Shown in pieces: positions 34,202-41,993 of a stretch of DNA of 64,000 nucleotides. Position 1 is the first letter of the stretch. Each line of letters opens with the position of its first letter. The stretch is taken from contig CAZEUG010000007.1 of assembly GCA_964515055.1 (NCBI GenBank), forward strand, positions 1-64,000, in the 5' to 3' direction. The DNA is from QAMX01 sp964515055. GTDB taxonomy: Bacteria; Bacillota; Clostridia; Oscillospirales; QAMX01. Both the position numbers and the translations under genes were made by a program. The notes beneath the pieces were generated by a model. It made no database searches and had not been told where the DNA came from. It was given only the letters and a program-made list of their open reading frames with translations.

Positions 34202-35497
34202 TTGGTTTGGGATCAGAATGAACAACTCCCCCGCGCCGAAATGCGCGAGCTGCAGGGCAAGCGCCTGCATGATACGGTGGTGCGGGTTTACCAGTCAGTT
34301 GAACCCTATCGGAAAAGAATGGAAGAGGCCGGTGTCACGCCGGATGATATCCAGACACTGGACGATTTGAAAAAGCTGCCCTTTACCTATAAACAGGATT
34401 TACGCGATCATTATCCCTTTGGCCTGTTTGCGGTGCCGATGGACGAGGTAGTTCGTATTCACGCCTCATCCGGCACAACGGGCAAGCAGACAGTTGTCGG
34501 CTACACGCGGAATGACCTGAGTACTTGGGGGAACGTTATGGCGCGAACCTTTACGGCAGGTGGTGTCACGCGGAAGGATATTGGACATATTTCGTATGGG
34601 TACGGACTGTTTACCGGCGGCTTGGGCGCACACGGCGGCAGTGAAGCCATCGGCTGTGCAACGGTTCCGGTTTCCACAGGCAATACCAGCCGGCAGATTC
34701 AGATCCTTCGTGATTTCGGATGCACATTTATCTGCTGCACCCCCTCTTATGCGCTGTATATTGCCGAAACGCTGGAGGAAATGGGTGTCGATCCGGCGTC
34801 GCTGCCGCTTCGCGTCGGCTTCTTCGGAGCGGAACCCTGGACGGAGAATATGCGCCGTGAAATTGAGAATCGCCTCAAGATTACGACACGTGATATTTAT
34901 GGTCTGTCTGAAGTAATTGGCCCGGGTGTAGCCTTTGAATGCGAATGTCAGAGCGGCCTTCACGTCAATGAAGATCACTTTATTCCCGAAATCATCGACC
35001 CGGAAACCGGCGAAGTTTTGCCGGACGGCGTTGCAGGTGAGCTTGTCTTTACCTGCATCACCAAGGAAGCGCTGCCGCTGATCCGGTACCGTACACACGA
35101 TGTATCTCGGTTGATCAAGGAGCCGTGCGCCTGCGGACGCACACTGATTCGCATGGAAAAGCCGGCAGGTCGAACCGACGATATGCTGATCATTCGCGGT
35201 GTGAATGTTTTCCCATCTCAAATTGAGTCGGTTCTTCTGGAGTATGCCGATGCAGCGCCCTATTATTTACTGGTGGTCGATCGCGTCGGCAATCTGGACA
35301 CGTTAGAGGTTCAGGTGGAATTGACGGAAGAAGCATTTTCGGATCAGGTACGCGATCTGGAAAAGCTGAGCAAGGACATCCGCCGCAGCATCGAATCGAC
35401 GCTGGGAATCGCTGTACGCATCAAGTTGGTTGAACCGCGTACATTACCCCGTGTGGAAGGAAAAGCAAAGCATATTCAGGATAATCGCGCCATATAA
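34202..35497 (+). CDS. paaK: Phenylacetate-CoA ligase (second copy)
   Basis: A second AMP-forming aryl-CoA ligase of 431 residues, clearly homologous to but different from the copy at 30455. The signature is IHASSGTTGKQTVVG. The adenylation motif is DIYGLSEVIGPGVAFEC, where the other copy has GLSECGGPGMSGEC. The hinge RTDDMLIIRGVNVFPSQIE is present. The start is TTG 34202, with GAAAGGAAGA about 7 nt upstream; no in-frame ATG is nearby. The two copies flank iorAB, which suggests different aryl acids or a heteromeric arrangement. Confidence 0.93.
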   Translation: MVWDQNEQLPRAEMRELQGKRLHDTVVRVYQSVEPYRKRMEEAGVTPDDIQTLDDLKKLPFTYKQDLRDHYPFGLFAVPMDEVVRIHASSGTTGKQTVVGYTRNDLSTWGNVMARTFTAGGVTRKDIGHISYGYGLFTGGLGAHGGSEAIGCATVPVSTGNTSRQIQILRDFGCTFICCTPSYALYIAETLEEMGVDPASLPLRVGFFGAEPWTENMRREIENRLKITTRDIYGLSEVIGPGVAFECECQSGLHVNEDHFIPEIIDPETGEVLPDGVAGELVFTCITKEALPLIRYRTHDVSRLIKEPCACGRTLIRMEKPAGRTDDMLIIRGVNVFPSQIESVLLEYADAAPYYLLVVDRVGNLDTLEVQVELTEEAFSDQVRDLEKLSKDIRRSIESTLGIAVRIKLVEPRTLPRVEGKAKHIQDNRAI

Positions 35498-35535
35498 GTA
35501 TCCAATCAAAATATTTTATAGGAGGAATTGAGACC

Positions 35536-35967
35536 ATGTTGATCGATCAAATTTCCATCTTTGTCGCGAACCAGCCGGGGCGGCTGACGGAAATCACCTC
35601 CATGCTTGCAGATGCAGGGATTGATATCCGCGCCCTTTCATTGGCAGACACAACCGATTTTGGCATTCTGCGCCTGATTGTCAATGATCCGGTTGCAGCG
35701 GAAGAAACGCTCAAGCAGCACGGGCTGACCGTCAGGAAAACAAAAGTCATTGCAGCCAAGCTGGATGACGAACCGGGTGCTCTGCATCGCGTTTTGAAAA
35801 TCCTCAGGGATCGTGGCATCTCTGTCGAGTACGCGTATGCGTTCATCACGAGAAAGAATGACGATGCCTGCGTGATTCTTCGTGTTGAAGAAAATGACGA
35901 AGCCGTTCAGGCACTTTCGTCCAACGGTATCAATCTCTTGGAAGCGGAGCAGATTTATAAAATATGA
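35536..35967 (+). CDS. Tandem ACT-domain protein
   Basis: A 143-residue protein made of two ACT domains (about 3-68 and 70-140). The first has ISIFVANQPGRLTEITSMLADAGIDIRALSLAD. The second has KLDDEPGALHRVLKILRDRGISVEYAYAF. ACT pairs bind amino acids, so it is a likely sensor of aromatic amino acids or a regulator of the neighbouring enzymes. GGAGG lies 10 nt before ATG 35536. Its stop overlaps the start of the next gene by ATGA, so the two are translationally coupled. Confidence 0.92.
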   Translation: MLIDQISIFVANQPGRLTEITSMLADAGIDIRALSLADTTDFGILRLIVNDPVAAEETLKQHGLTVRKTKVIAAKLDDEPGALHRVLKILRDRGISVEYAYAFITRKNDDACVILRVEENDEAVQALSSNGINLLEAEQIYKI

Positions 35968-37256
35968 GCTGTCAGAATGGATTATCGGCAGAATTGCTTG
36001 AATCCTTCGTGAAACAGACGGAGGCGGATATCGCCCCCGTCTTTTCGCGTATCGATGCAATTGCCAGTACGAATACAGAACGCGTAATGAATGCGTTCGC
36101 CAACCATCGTGTTTCAGAAGCACATTTTATGGCGACAACCGGGTATGGATATGACGACAACGGTCGTATGACGCTGGATGCGGTTTTTGCAGAAGCGCTT
36201 TGCGCGCCTGCTGCATTAGTGCGTCCGCATTTCATGAATGGCACGCATGCCATTGCCTGCGCCCTATATGGTGTGCTGCGCGCCGGTGACACCCTGCTTT
36301 GCGCGACGGGGCTGCCCTATGACACGCTGCGGCCTGTTCTTTTTGATCAGGGTGGTGGATCTCTGAAGGACTATGGCGTTCAGACATCGGTGACGGAATT
36401 CTGCGAGTCGGATGATTCATATGATCCGATTCTCCACGCGGAACGCCTGGAGAAGGACTGCCAGGCGCTGCATCCGCGGGCAGCGCTGTTGCAGCGGTCG
36501 AGAGGCTACTCTCTGCGCCCGGCCTTGTCGGTTGATGCATTGGAGGCACTGGCTGAACGGATTAAGCGTGTGTCACCGGAGACGATCGTGATTCTGGACA
36601 ACTGCTACGGTGAATTCACAGAGTCAAAGGAGCCTGATACGTTCGGAAATTTTGATTTAATTTGTGGATCCCTGATCAAAAATCCGGGTGGCGGCTTGGC
36701 TCCGACGGGTGGATATGTGGCCGGAAAAGCCGAATGGGTGGAATGTGCGGCCTGTCGTCTGGGGGTTCCCGGAATCGGAAGCGAAACCGGCTCGAATCCG
36801 GACGGCTACAGGCTATATTATCAGGGTTTATTTCTGGCACCGCATACCGTGGCACAGGCGTTGAAAACGGCGGTGTTTGCTGCTCGTCTCTTTGAAGTCT
36901 GCGGCTATACGACTTCCCCGGCGTATGATGCTCCGCGTTCGGACATCATTCAGGCTATTACCTTTGGTGCGCCGGAACCGATGCTTCAGATGATGCGTGG
37001 AATTCAGGCGGGTGCGCCGATTGACAGCTATGTAACGCCGGAACCGTGGGCGATGCCGGGCTATGCGGATTCCGTGGTCATGGCTGCGGGTGCCTTTATC
37101 CAGGGTGCATCGATCGAGCTGAGTGCGGATGGCCCTTATAAATCACCCTATACGGCTTTTTTACAGGGCGGCTTGACCTATGAGTCTGGTCGATTGGGGA
37201 TTCTGCGTGCACTGCGCGAAATCTGCCGGCAGAAACCAGACGCGTCAGGCATTTGA
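35964..37256 (+). CDS. Methionine gamma-lyase family protein (aluminium-resistance protein family)
   Basis: A PLP fold-I enzyme of 430 residues, in the Cys/Met-metabolism family annotated as methionine gamma-lyase-like or aluminium-resistance protein. The Schiff-base lysine is in CGSLIKNPGGGLAPTGGY (near residue 235). The PLP-binding aspartate is in VILDNCYGEF. The N-terminal segment FANHRVSEAHFMATTGYGYDD is typical. The true substrate of this family is poorly known. The start overlaps the ACT gene by 4 nt. Its position at the end of an aromatic-acid operon is unexpected and may only reflect convenience. Confidence 0.88.
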   Translation: MSCQNGLSAELLESFVKQTEADIAPVFSRIDAIASTNTERVMNAFANHRVSEAHFMATTGYGYDDNGRMTLDAVFAEALCAPAALVRPHFMNGTHAIACALYGVLRAGDTLLCATGLPYDTLRPVLFDQGGGSLKDYGVQTSVTEFCESDDSYDPILHAERLEKDCQALHPRAALLQRSRGYSLRPALSVDALEALAERIKRVSPETIVILDNCYGEFTESKEPDTFGNFDLICGSLIKNPGGGLAPTGGYVAGKAEWVECAACRLGVPGIGSETGSNPDGYRLYYQGLFLAPHTVAQALKTAVFAARLFEVCGYTTSPAYDAPRSDIIQAITFGAPEPMLQMMRGIQAGAPIDSYVTPEPWAMPGYADSVVMAAGAFIQGASIELSADGPYKSPYTAFLQGGLTYESGRLGILRALREICRQKPDASGI

Positions 37257-37268
37257 CGGAAAATGATA

Positions 37269-37313
37269 AAAAGAGCAGGAGACGATTGAGCCATCAGTCG
37301 CTCCTGCTCTTTT
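37269..37313. terminator. Bidirectional terminator between the ior operon and the GH25 gene
   Basis: A long stem pairs AAGAGCAGGAG with CTCCTGCTCTT, with further pairing inside. A-runs and U-runs flank both sides. It lies between two converging genes. Confidence 0.85.
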
Positions 37314-37332
37314 GTATGGAATTGATTGACAA

Positions 37333-38124
37333 TCAGACGTCTTCCGGATGCAAACCCTTCAGCCGCGCCTCTGTATACCGCATGGATACGATCATACTCC
37401 GGAGCATATCCTCCGTCACATCATATCCGTCACCGCTTCCCTTCTGTGCGCCACAGTCCACAAGCTGCTTCACTTCGGCTCGCAGTGGCTCCGGTATTTC
37501 ATCCAGCGTCTGATAACGCACAGCCGGGCATCCGCAATCGGACAGGGCGAAATCCAGATCGACGGCAGTGCGAATGCCATCGATCATGCCGCGCTGCGAA
37601 TATTGCCAGATATCAGCTGTACGCGATGGATACGAGATGCCCCATTCGGCCAACCAGAGGCGGCAATTTGGAGCGAATGCATCCCAATCGAGATACCGGC
37701 GCAGAAAATCAGGATTGCTATACACCATTGGTGTCTGTACGCCATCAGCAACTGTCGAACAGAATGCCTGCGTGAGTTCTGTGACCAATGCGCTTGTGAC
37801 CCGGATTCCCTGCGCTTCAGCGTATTGCACCGAGCTTTCTTCAAAATCAAAGGCCAACGGGTACGCCAGCGGGCGGACGGACGAGGCTTCCAGAATGCGC
37901 TCAGCCTCGTCGCGTGCGTCGGATGCACTGGTCGCATAAGAAAACCAGTAGAGGCCAATTTGTATGCCGTTGTCATAGGCCTGCCGAATGTGATCACGAT
38001 ACCACGCATCATACATTCGTCCCGCTCCAGCACGAATCATCACGAATTGAATGCCTGTTGCGGCCACCTTTGTCCAGTCAATTTCACCCTGAACGGCGGC
38101 CACGTTGATTCCCGGAATCCACAT
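37333..38124 (-). CDS. Glycoside hydrolase family 25 (lysozyme-like) protein
   Basis: A 263-residue protein with the GH25 barrel, which normally cleaves peptidoglycan at muramic acid. Seen in order: GINVAAVQGEIDW at the N-terminus, AYPLAFDFEES (the Asp-x-Glu pair, near 92), YSNPDFLRRY and LWLAEWG, then IWQYSQRG and VDLDFAL. The first conserved Asp of the usual GIDVS motif is Asn here. No signal peptide or wall-binding domain is present. Start ATG 38124 has GGGGAG upstream. The odd residue and lack of an export signal leave its activity and location open. Confidence 0.88.
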   Translation of the reverse strand: MWIPGINVAAVQGEIDWTKVAATGIQFVMIRAGAGRMYDAWYRDHIRQAYDNGIQIGLYWFSYATSASDARDEAERILEASSVRPLAYPLAFDFEESSVQYAEAQGIRVTSALVTELTQAFCSTVADGVQTPMVYSNPDFLRRYLDWDAFAPNCRLWLAEWGISYPSRTADIWQYSQRGMIDGIRTAVDLDFALSDCGCPAVRYQTLDEIPEPLRAEVKQLVDCGAQKGSGDGYDVTEDMLRSMIVSMRYTEARLKGLHPEDV

Positions 38125-38206
38125 GAAACCACTCCCCTTTCCCTTTTCTTATCCTATGCTTCAAACGGAAAGGGTTGAATGCAGAAAGCCTTCTGCAGAG
38201 GCTAAA

Positions 38207-38244
38207 AAATCAGGCTTGGCAGTCGAAACTGTCAAGCCTGATTT
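38207..38244 (-). terminator. Terminator of the rhamnose operon
   Basis: A 12-bp outer stem, AAATCAGGCTTG/CAAGCCTGATTT, has inner pairing and loop CGAA. On the minus strand a T-run follows (TTTTTTAG). It overlaps the stop of the last gene by one base. Confidence 0.88.
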
Positions 38245-38768
38245 CATCGGTAAATGCTTTTGATTTCCGTTTTCTCCTGATCTGTGACCAGGCGGACAAT
38301 GTCATGGCAGAACAAATCGTACCGTTTGCAAAAATAGAAGCAGTTCAGGACGGAAAAAACAGCGGCAATTGGCGTCAAAACTGCCATCAATTGCAAGAAT
38401 GAATGCGGTATGGAACAACGCAGAATGGTTGATACGAACCAGATCAGAGGATATTGAAGTGTTTGCAGCGCCAGGTGAATCATAGTGACGGCGAACGCAG
38501 CGCGATTCAGCATGGGAAGCAGAGCCGCGTTGACAACAGTTGAGACAATTAAAAGAACAGCAAAAATTGCAAATACGCTTTCAAATGTCACGGGTTCACC
38601 AGCCAACGGTGCAAATACAGCCTGCCATGTGTTCGGATCCGTCAGCTGATTCAGCATGATCGCCAGATAGACAATGAAAAAGCCGATCAGATAAGCGAAC
38701 TGATAAATCCGCAACCAGATGGAGCTCAGGCGATAAACATTCAGTTTTTCCAGATTATTCGAATTCAT
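38244..38768 (-). CDS. Unknown small integral membrane protein of the rhamnose operon
   Basis: A 174-residue protein not recognised as a known family. It has four hydrophobic segments, at about 20-42, 65-85, 92-112 and 125-147. The N-terminus is hydrophilic and the charged tail ends TDQEKTEIKSIYR. AGGTGG lies 6 nt before ATG 38768. It follows the rhodopsin-transducer-like gene by 42 nt and is the last gene before the operon terminator. It does not look like a known rhamnose transporter (RhaT has ten helices). A membrane partner for the preceding protein is possible but unproven. Confidence 0.72.
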   Translation of the reverse strand: MNSNNLEKLNVYRLSSIWLRIYQFAYLIGFFIVYLAIMLNQLTDPNTWQAVFAPLAGEPVTFESVFAIFAVLLIVSTVVNAALLPMLNRAAFAVTMIHLALQTLQYPLIWFVSTILRCSIPHSFLQLMAVLTPIAAVFSVLNCFYFCKRYDLFCHDIVRLVTDQEKTEIKSIYR

Positions 38769-38810
38769 GATCGACCACCTGTGTTTTTTTGCAGTGCTTT
38801 CTCAAAACAA

Positions 38811-39179
38811 TTATTCGACAGGATATGCAATGGTTGTCATCAGGCCGAGTTCCGGCTGAGAAGTCATCAGTCGGCTGTACTGAACAACGACAGGAACATT
38901 GCTTTCCACCAGAATTGCATAAGGAACATCCTGCGGAACGGTTGCGCCCGATGCTGTTTTCAGCTGATCCATACGGATATGATGCGTATGTCTGGCGGCG
39001 CAGGAGGCGCAGAATCCGTCCATTGCGTCACGGTCTTCAAAGAAAAGCGTCATATGGATTTCCGCGTCCTGATCGGAGGTGTTCAGCACGCAGACCGATT
39101 CATGACTGACGAAATATCCGTTGGAATGAGAATCCCAGTAACCGTCACCGATTAACCATGTTGTTTTGCCGTATGTCAT
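38811..39179 (-). CDS. Sensory-rhodopsin-transducer-like protein (ASRT superfamily)
   Basis: A 122-residue soluble protein resembling the Anabaena sensory rhodopsin transducer. It begins GKTTWLIGDGYWDSHSNGYF, continues with SHESVCVLNTSDQDAEIHMTLFFED, and ends with VVVQYSRLMTSQPELGLMTT. This superfamily forms beta-sandwich oligomers and has been proposed to bind small molecules such as sugars; most members lack a rhodopsin partner. Start ATG 39179 has AGAAGG 10 nt upstream. An alternative ATG 39209 overlaps the rhaA stop (TGATG). Its place directly after rhaA suggests a role in handling or sensing rhamnose. Confidence 0.82.
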   Translation of the reverse strand: MTYGKTTWLIGDGYWDSHSNGYFVSHESVCVLNTSDQDAEIHMTLFFEDRDAMDGFCASCAARHTHHIRMDQLKTASGATVPQDVPYAILVESNVPVVVQYSRLMTSQPELGLMTTIAYPVE

Positions 39180-39208
39180 GTCAAAAAAACCTTCTTTCTG
39201 CAAATTCA

Positions 39209-40459
39209 TCAGTTACGCTTCGACGTAACTTCTGCTTCATAACGTTTTGTTTCATCCAGCCATGCGCGACCGACGGATTTGCCGGTCTTTTCACACAGGT
39301 AATCCCAGACAATTCCCCACGGCAGGCTCTTCAGTTCTTCAGTTAGCGCCAGAACCGAGGTATGGTCTTCGTGCTGCTCTGCGGTTTTCAGCAACTGCAC
39401 CGGTTCCAGGTAAGCGCGCAGAAGCGCTTTGCGTGCGTTTCTGGCACCGATTGTCCAGGCTGCAATTCGATTGATGGAGGCATCAAAATAATCCAGCCCG
39501 ATATGGACACGGTTTTCAATGCCGTTGCGGACAATTTCGTGCATGATGGCCATCAGTTCATCGTCCATGATGACGACATGGTCACTGTCCCAGCGAACCG
39601 GACGCGAGACGTGCAGCATCAGTTCGGGCAGGAAGAGCAGCATTGCAGAAATCTTGTTGGAAACCAGCTCGGTGGGATGGAAATGGCCGGTATCGAGTGT
39701 TGCCATCATTTGGCGGGTTGCGCAGTATCCGGTATAAAATTCGTGGCTGCCGACGACGTAGCTTTCACTGCCGATGCCAAACAGTTTGCTTTCCAGCGTA
39801 TCACGGTTCCATTCCGGATTGATTTCGAGCGAGAAGATATCATCAAGCGATTCCATCAAACGTTGTCTGGGCGCTACACAATCGACAGGAACTTCCTTGC
39901 AGCCGTCGTGAATCCACAAATTTGTGATGCAGGTCTTTCCGGTCTGCTTGCCAAAGGCTTCGCCGATGCGGCGGCATTGCTTGGCGTGCTGCACCCAGAA
40001 TGCGCGGATGGACGGATCAGCGCTGGACAGCGAGAAGTTGCCGGAAAGCGGATGCGAAAAGAACGTCTCGTTGAAGTCCAGACCGATCTTCTGTGCATTC
40101 GCCCAATCGATCCAACGGGTAAAATGCTCGGGGCCGATCTGGTCACGCGGAACGGCGCAATCTGTATCCAGATAGGTTGCGTGAAGCGATACTTTGGTTT
40201 CGCCAGGCATGAAGGACAGAACCTTTTCGATATCCTGACGCAGCTCCTGAGCAGTTCTGGCCTTTCCGGGATAGTTGCCGGTGGCCTGAATGCCGCCGGT
40301 CAAAGCACCGGTTGGATTTTCAAAGCCCGAGACATCGTCTCCCTGCCAGCAGTGGAGCGAAATGGGGATCGAAAGCGCCTTTTCGATGGCAGCATCCGTA
40401 TCGACACCGTATGCTGCATATTGTTCCTTTGCAAGGGAATAGGATTGCATAAGATCCAT
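39209..40459 (-). CDS. rhaA: L-rhamnose isomerase
   Basis: RhaA of 416 residues converts L-rhamnose to L-rhamnulose with divalent metal ions. Family landmarks are SIPISLHCWQGDDVSGFE (about 30-47), GLDFNETFFSHPLS (near 145), TNLWIHDGCKEVPVD (near 190), VGSHEFYTGYC and DTGHFHPTE. HVSRPVRWDSDHVV supplies metal ligands near 290. GGAGG lies 8 nt before ATG 40459. It follows rhaB by about 20 nt, and the next gene begins at or just after its stop. Confidence 0.97.
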   Translation of the reverse strand: MDLMQSYSLAKEQYAAYGVDTDAAIEKALSIPISLHCWQGDDVSGFENPTGALTGGIQATGNYPGKARTAQELRQDIEKVLSFMPGETKVSLHATYLDTDCAVPRDQIGPEHFTRWIDWANAQKIGLDFNETFFSHPLSGNFSLSSADPSIRAFWVQHAKQCRRIGEAFGKQTGKTCITNLWIHDGCKEVPVDCVAPRQRLMESLDDIFSLEINPEWNRDTLESKLFGIGSESYVVGSHEFYTGYCATRQMMATLDTGHFHPTELVSNKISAMLLFLPELMLHVSRPVRWDSDHVVIMDDELMAIMHEIVRNGIENRVHIGLDYFDASINRIAAWTIGARNARKALLRAYLEPVQLLKTAEQHEDHTSVLALTEELKSLPWGIVWDYLCEKTGKSVGRAWLDETKRYEAEVTSKRN

Positions 40460-40478
40460 GAGTAGAACCTCCAGTCAA

Positions 40479-41951
40479 TTATTGAATATAGTTGAGGAAA
40501 CGTGCATAGGCATCGTCCCATTCAGAGCGATTTGAAACCGTGTAGTCCTGAATGTCGAAGGAATCGGCGACGAGAGAACGAGCCTGCCAGACATCGGATA
40601 CTTCACCGGTTGCGATGAGCTGTGCGCAGATATTGCCGATGGCTGTGGCCTCGACCGGCCCTGCCATGACGCGACGACCGGTAGCGCGGGCGGTATAATC
40701 CATCAGCAAACGGTCTTTACAGCCGCCGCCGACAATCCGGATGACCGGAAGTGAATAGCCCAGCATGGATTCGAGCTGCTCAACGGCATAACGATACTTC
40801 ATGGCCAGACTTTCCAAAATACAGCGGAAGATTTCACCGCGGGTTTCCGGTACAGTTTGTCCGGTTGCACGGCAGAACGATTGAATTTTTTCGATCATAT
40901 GTCCTTTTTCAAAGAAGCAGTCGTTGTCGGGATCAATAAAACGGACAAGACTCGGCGCTGCGGCAATTTCAGCATCCAGCTCGGCGTATGGAATGGCGCC
41001 GTGCATCTTTTCCAATTCGCGCTTGACTTCCTGATAAATCCAGAGCCCCATGATGTTTTTCAGAAAACGAATGGTGCCGCCGAAGCCGCCCTCGTTTGTA
41101 TATTCAATCGCATAGGCTGAATCATCCGTTCTGGGTGCATCCAGTTCAACGCCGAGCAGGCTCCACGTTCCGCAGGAAATGTAGGCGCAGCGTTCATTCT
41201 TCTCCATCGGAATGGCGAGAACGGCACTGCCGGTATCATGGCCGCAAACGGAAGCGACCGGAACCTTCATGCCGGTTTCGCTTTGGATGGCATCGGTGGT
41301 GGTTCCAAGCATCTGTCCGGGGCGGATGACCGGAAGGAAAATATCGGTTGGCAGGTTCAAACGGTGCAGCAGCTCGATATCCCATGTCTGCGTCCGAACA
41401 TCCAACAGCTGTGTCGTGGAGGCCATGGAATATTCGGCAGATTTGACGCCTGTCAGCATGAAGTTCAACAGATCGGGCATCAGGAGCAGACTCTTTGCGG
41501 AATGCAGCAGTTCGGGATACCGATGCTGAATGGCGTACAGCTGGAAGATGGTGTTGAATTTCATAAACTGAATGCCGGTTCTTTCGTACAATTCCCTCTT
41601 GGGAATCACAGAGTAAACGGCCTCCATGGCACCGTCTGTCAAGCTGTCACGGTAATAGAACGGGTTGCCAAGCGGCTTGTCATAGGCATCGAGCAATGCA
41701 AAATCGACGCCCCAGGTATCGACGCCCATCGAGGCAATCTCAGTGATTCCATCACGGCGCAGCTGAATCAGGCCGTTTTTCATTTCAGAAAAAAGGCGCA
41801 GAAGATCCCAATAATAGTGGCCGAAAGCGAGAACCGGTTCATTGACAAAACGGTGAATTTCGCGGATGGAGAGCTTTTGCCCATTGAAATCAGCGAGGAT
41901 ACCACGACCGCTGGAGGCCCCGAAGTCAAAAGTCAGGAAATGTTGATTCAT
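40479..41951 (-). CDS. rhaB: Rhamnulokinase
   Basis: RhaB of 490 residues, in the FGGY kinase family, phosphorylates L-rhamnulose at O-1 with ATP. Domain features are FDFGASSGRGILADF at the N-terminus (phosphate-binding), MGVDTWGVDFALLD (catalytic aspartate near 80), CGHDTGSAVLA (near 240), YISCGTWSLLGVEL and RIVGGGCKDRLLMDYTA (near 400). It lies between the class II aldolase gene and rhaA, all in one orientation. Nothing is broken. Confidence 0.96.
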   Translation of the reverse strand: MNQHFLTFDFGASSGRGILADFNGQKLSIREIHRFVNEPVLAFGHYYWDLLRLFSEMKNGLIQLRRDGITEIASMGVDTWGVDFALLDAYDKPLGNPFYYRDSLTDGAMEAVYSVIPKRELYERTGIQFMKFNTIFQLYAIQHRYPELLHSAKSLLLMPDLLNFMLTGVKSAEYSMASTTQLLDVRTQTWDIELLHRLNLPTDIFLPVIRPGQMLGTTTDAIQSETGMKVPVASVCGHDTGSAVLAIPMEKNERCAYISCGTWSLLGVELDAPRTDDSAYAIEYTNEGGFGGTIRFLKNIMGLWIYQEVKRELEKMHGAIPYAELDAEIAAAPSLVRFIDPDNDCFFEKGHMIEKIQSFCRATGQTVPETRGEIFRCILESLAMKYRYAVEQLESMLGYSLPVIRIVGGGCKDRLLMDYTARATGRRVMAGPVEATAIGNICAQLIATGEVSDVWQARSLVADSFDIQDYTVSNRSEWDDAYARFLNYIQ

Positions 41952-41993
41952 ATTGTTTTTGATTGCCGCCTTTCATAAAATCATTGGAGCCGA

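Noticed and set aside
34202..35497. Second paaK as a recent duplication of the first
   Set aside because: The two proteins differ at many positions, including the adenylation motif, and use different start codons. They are diverged paralogues, not a recent copy.
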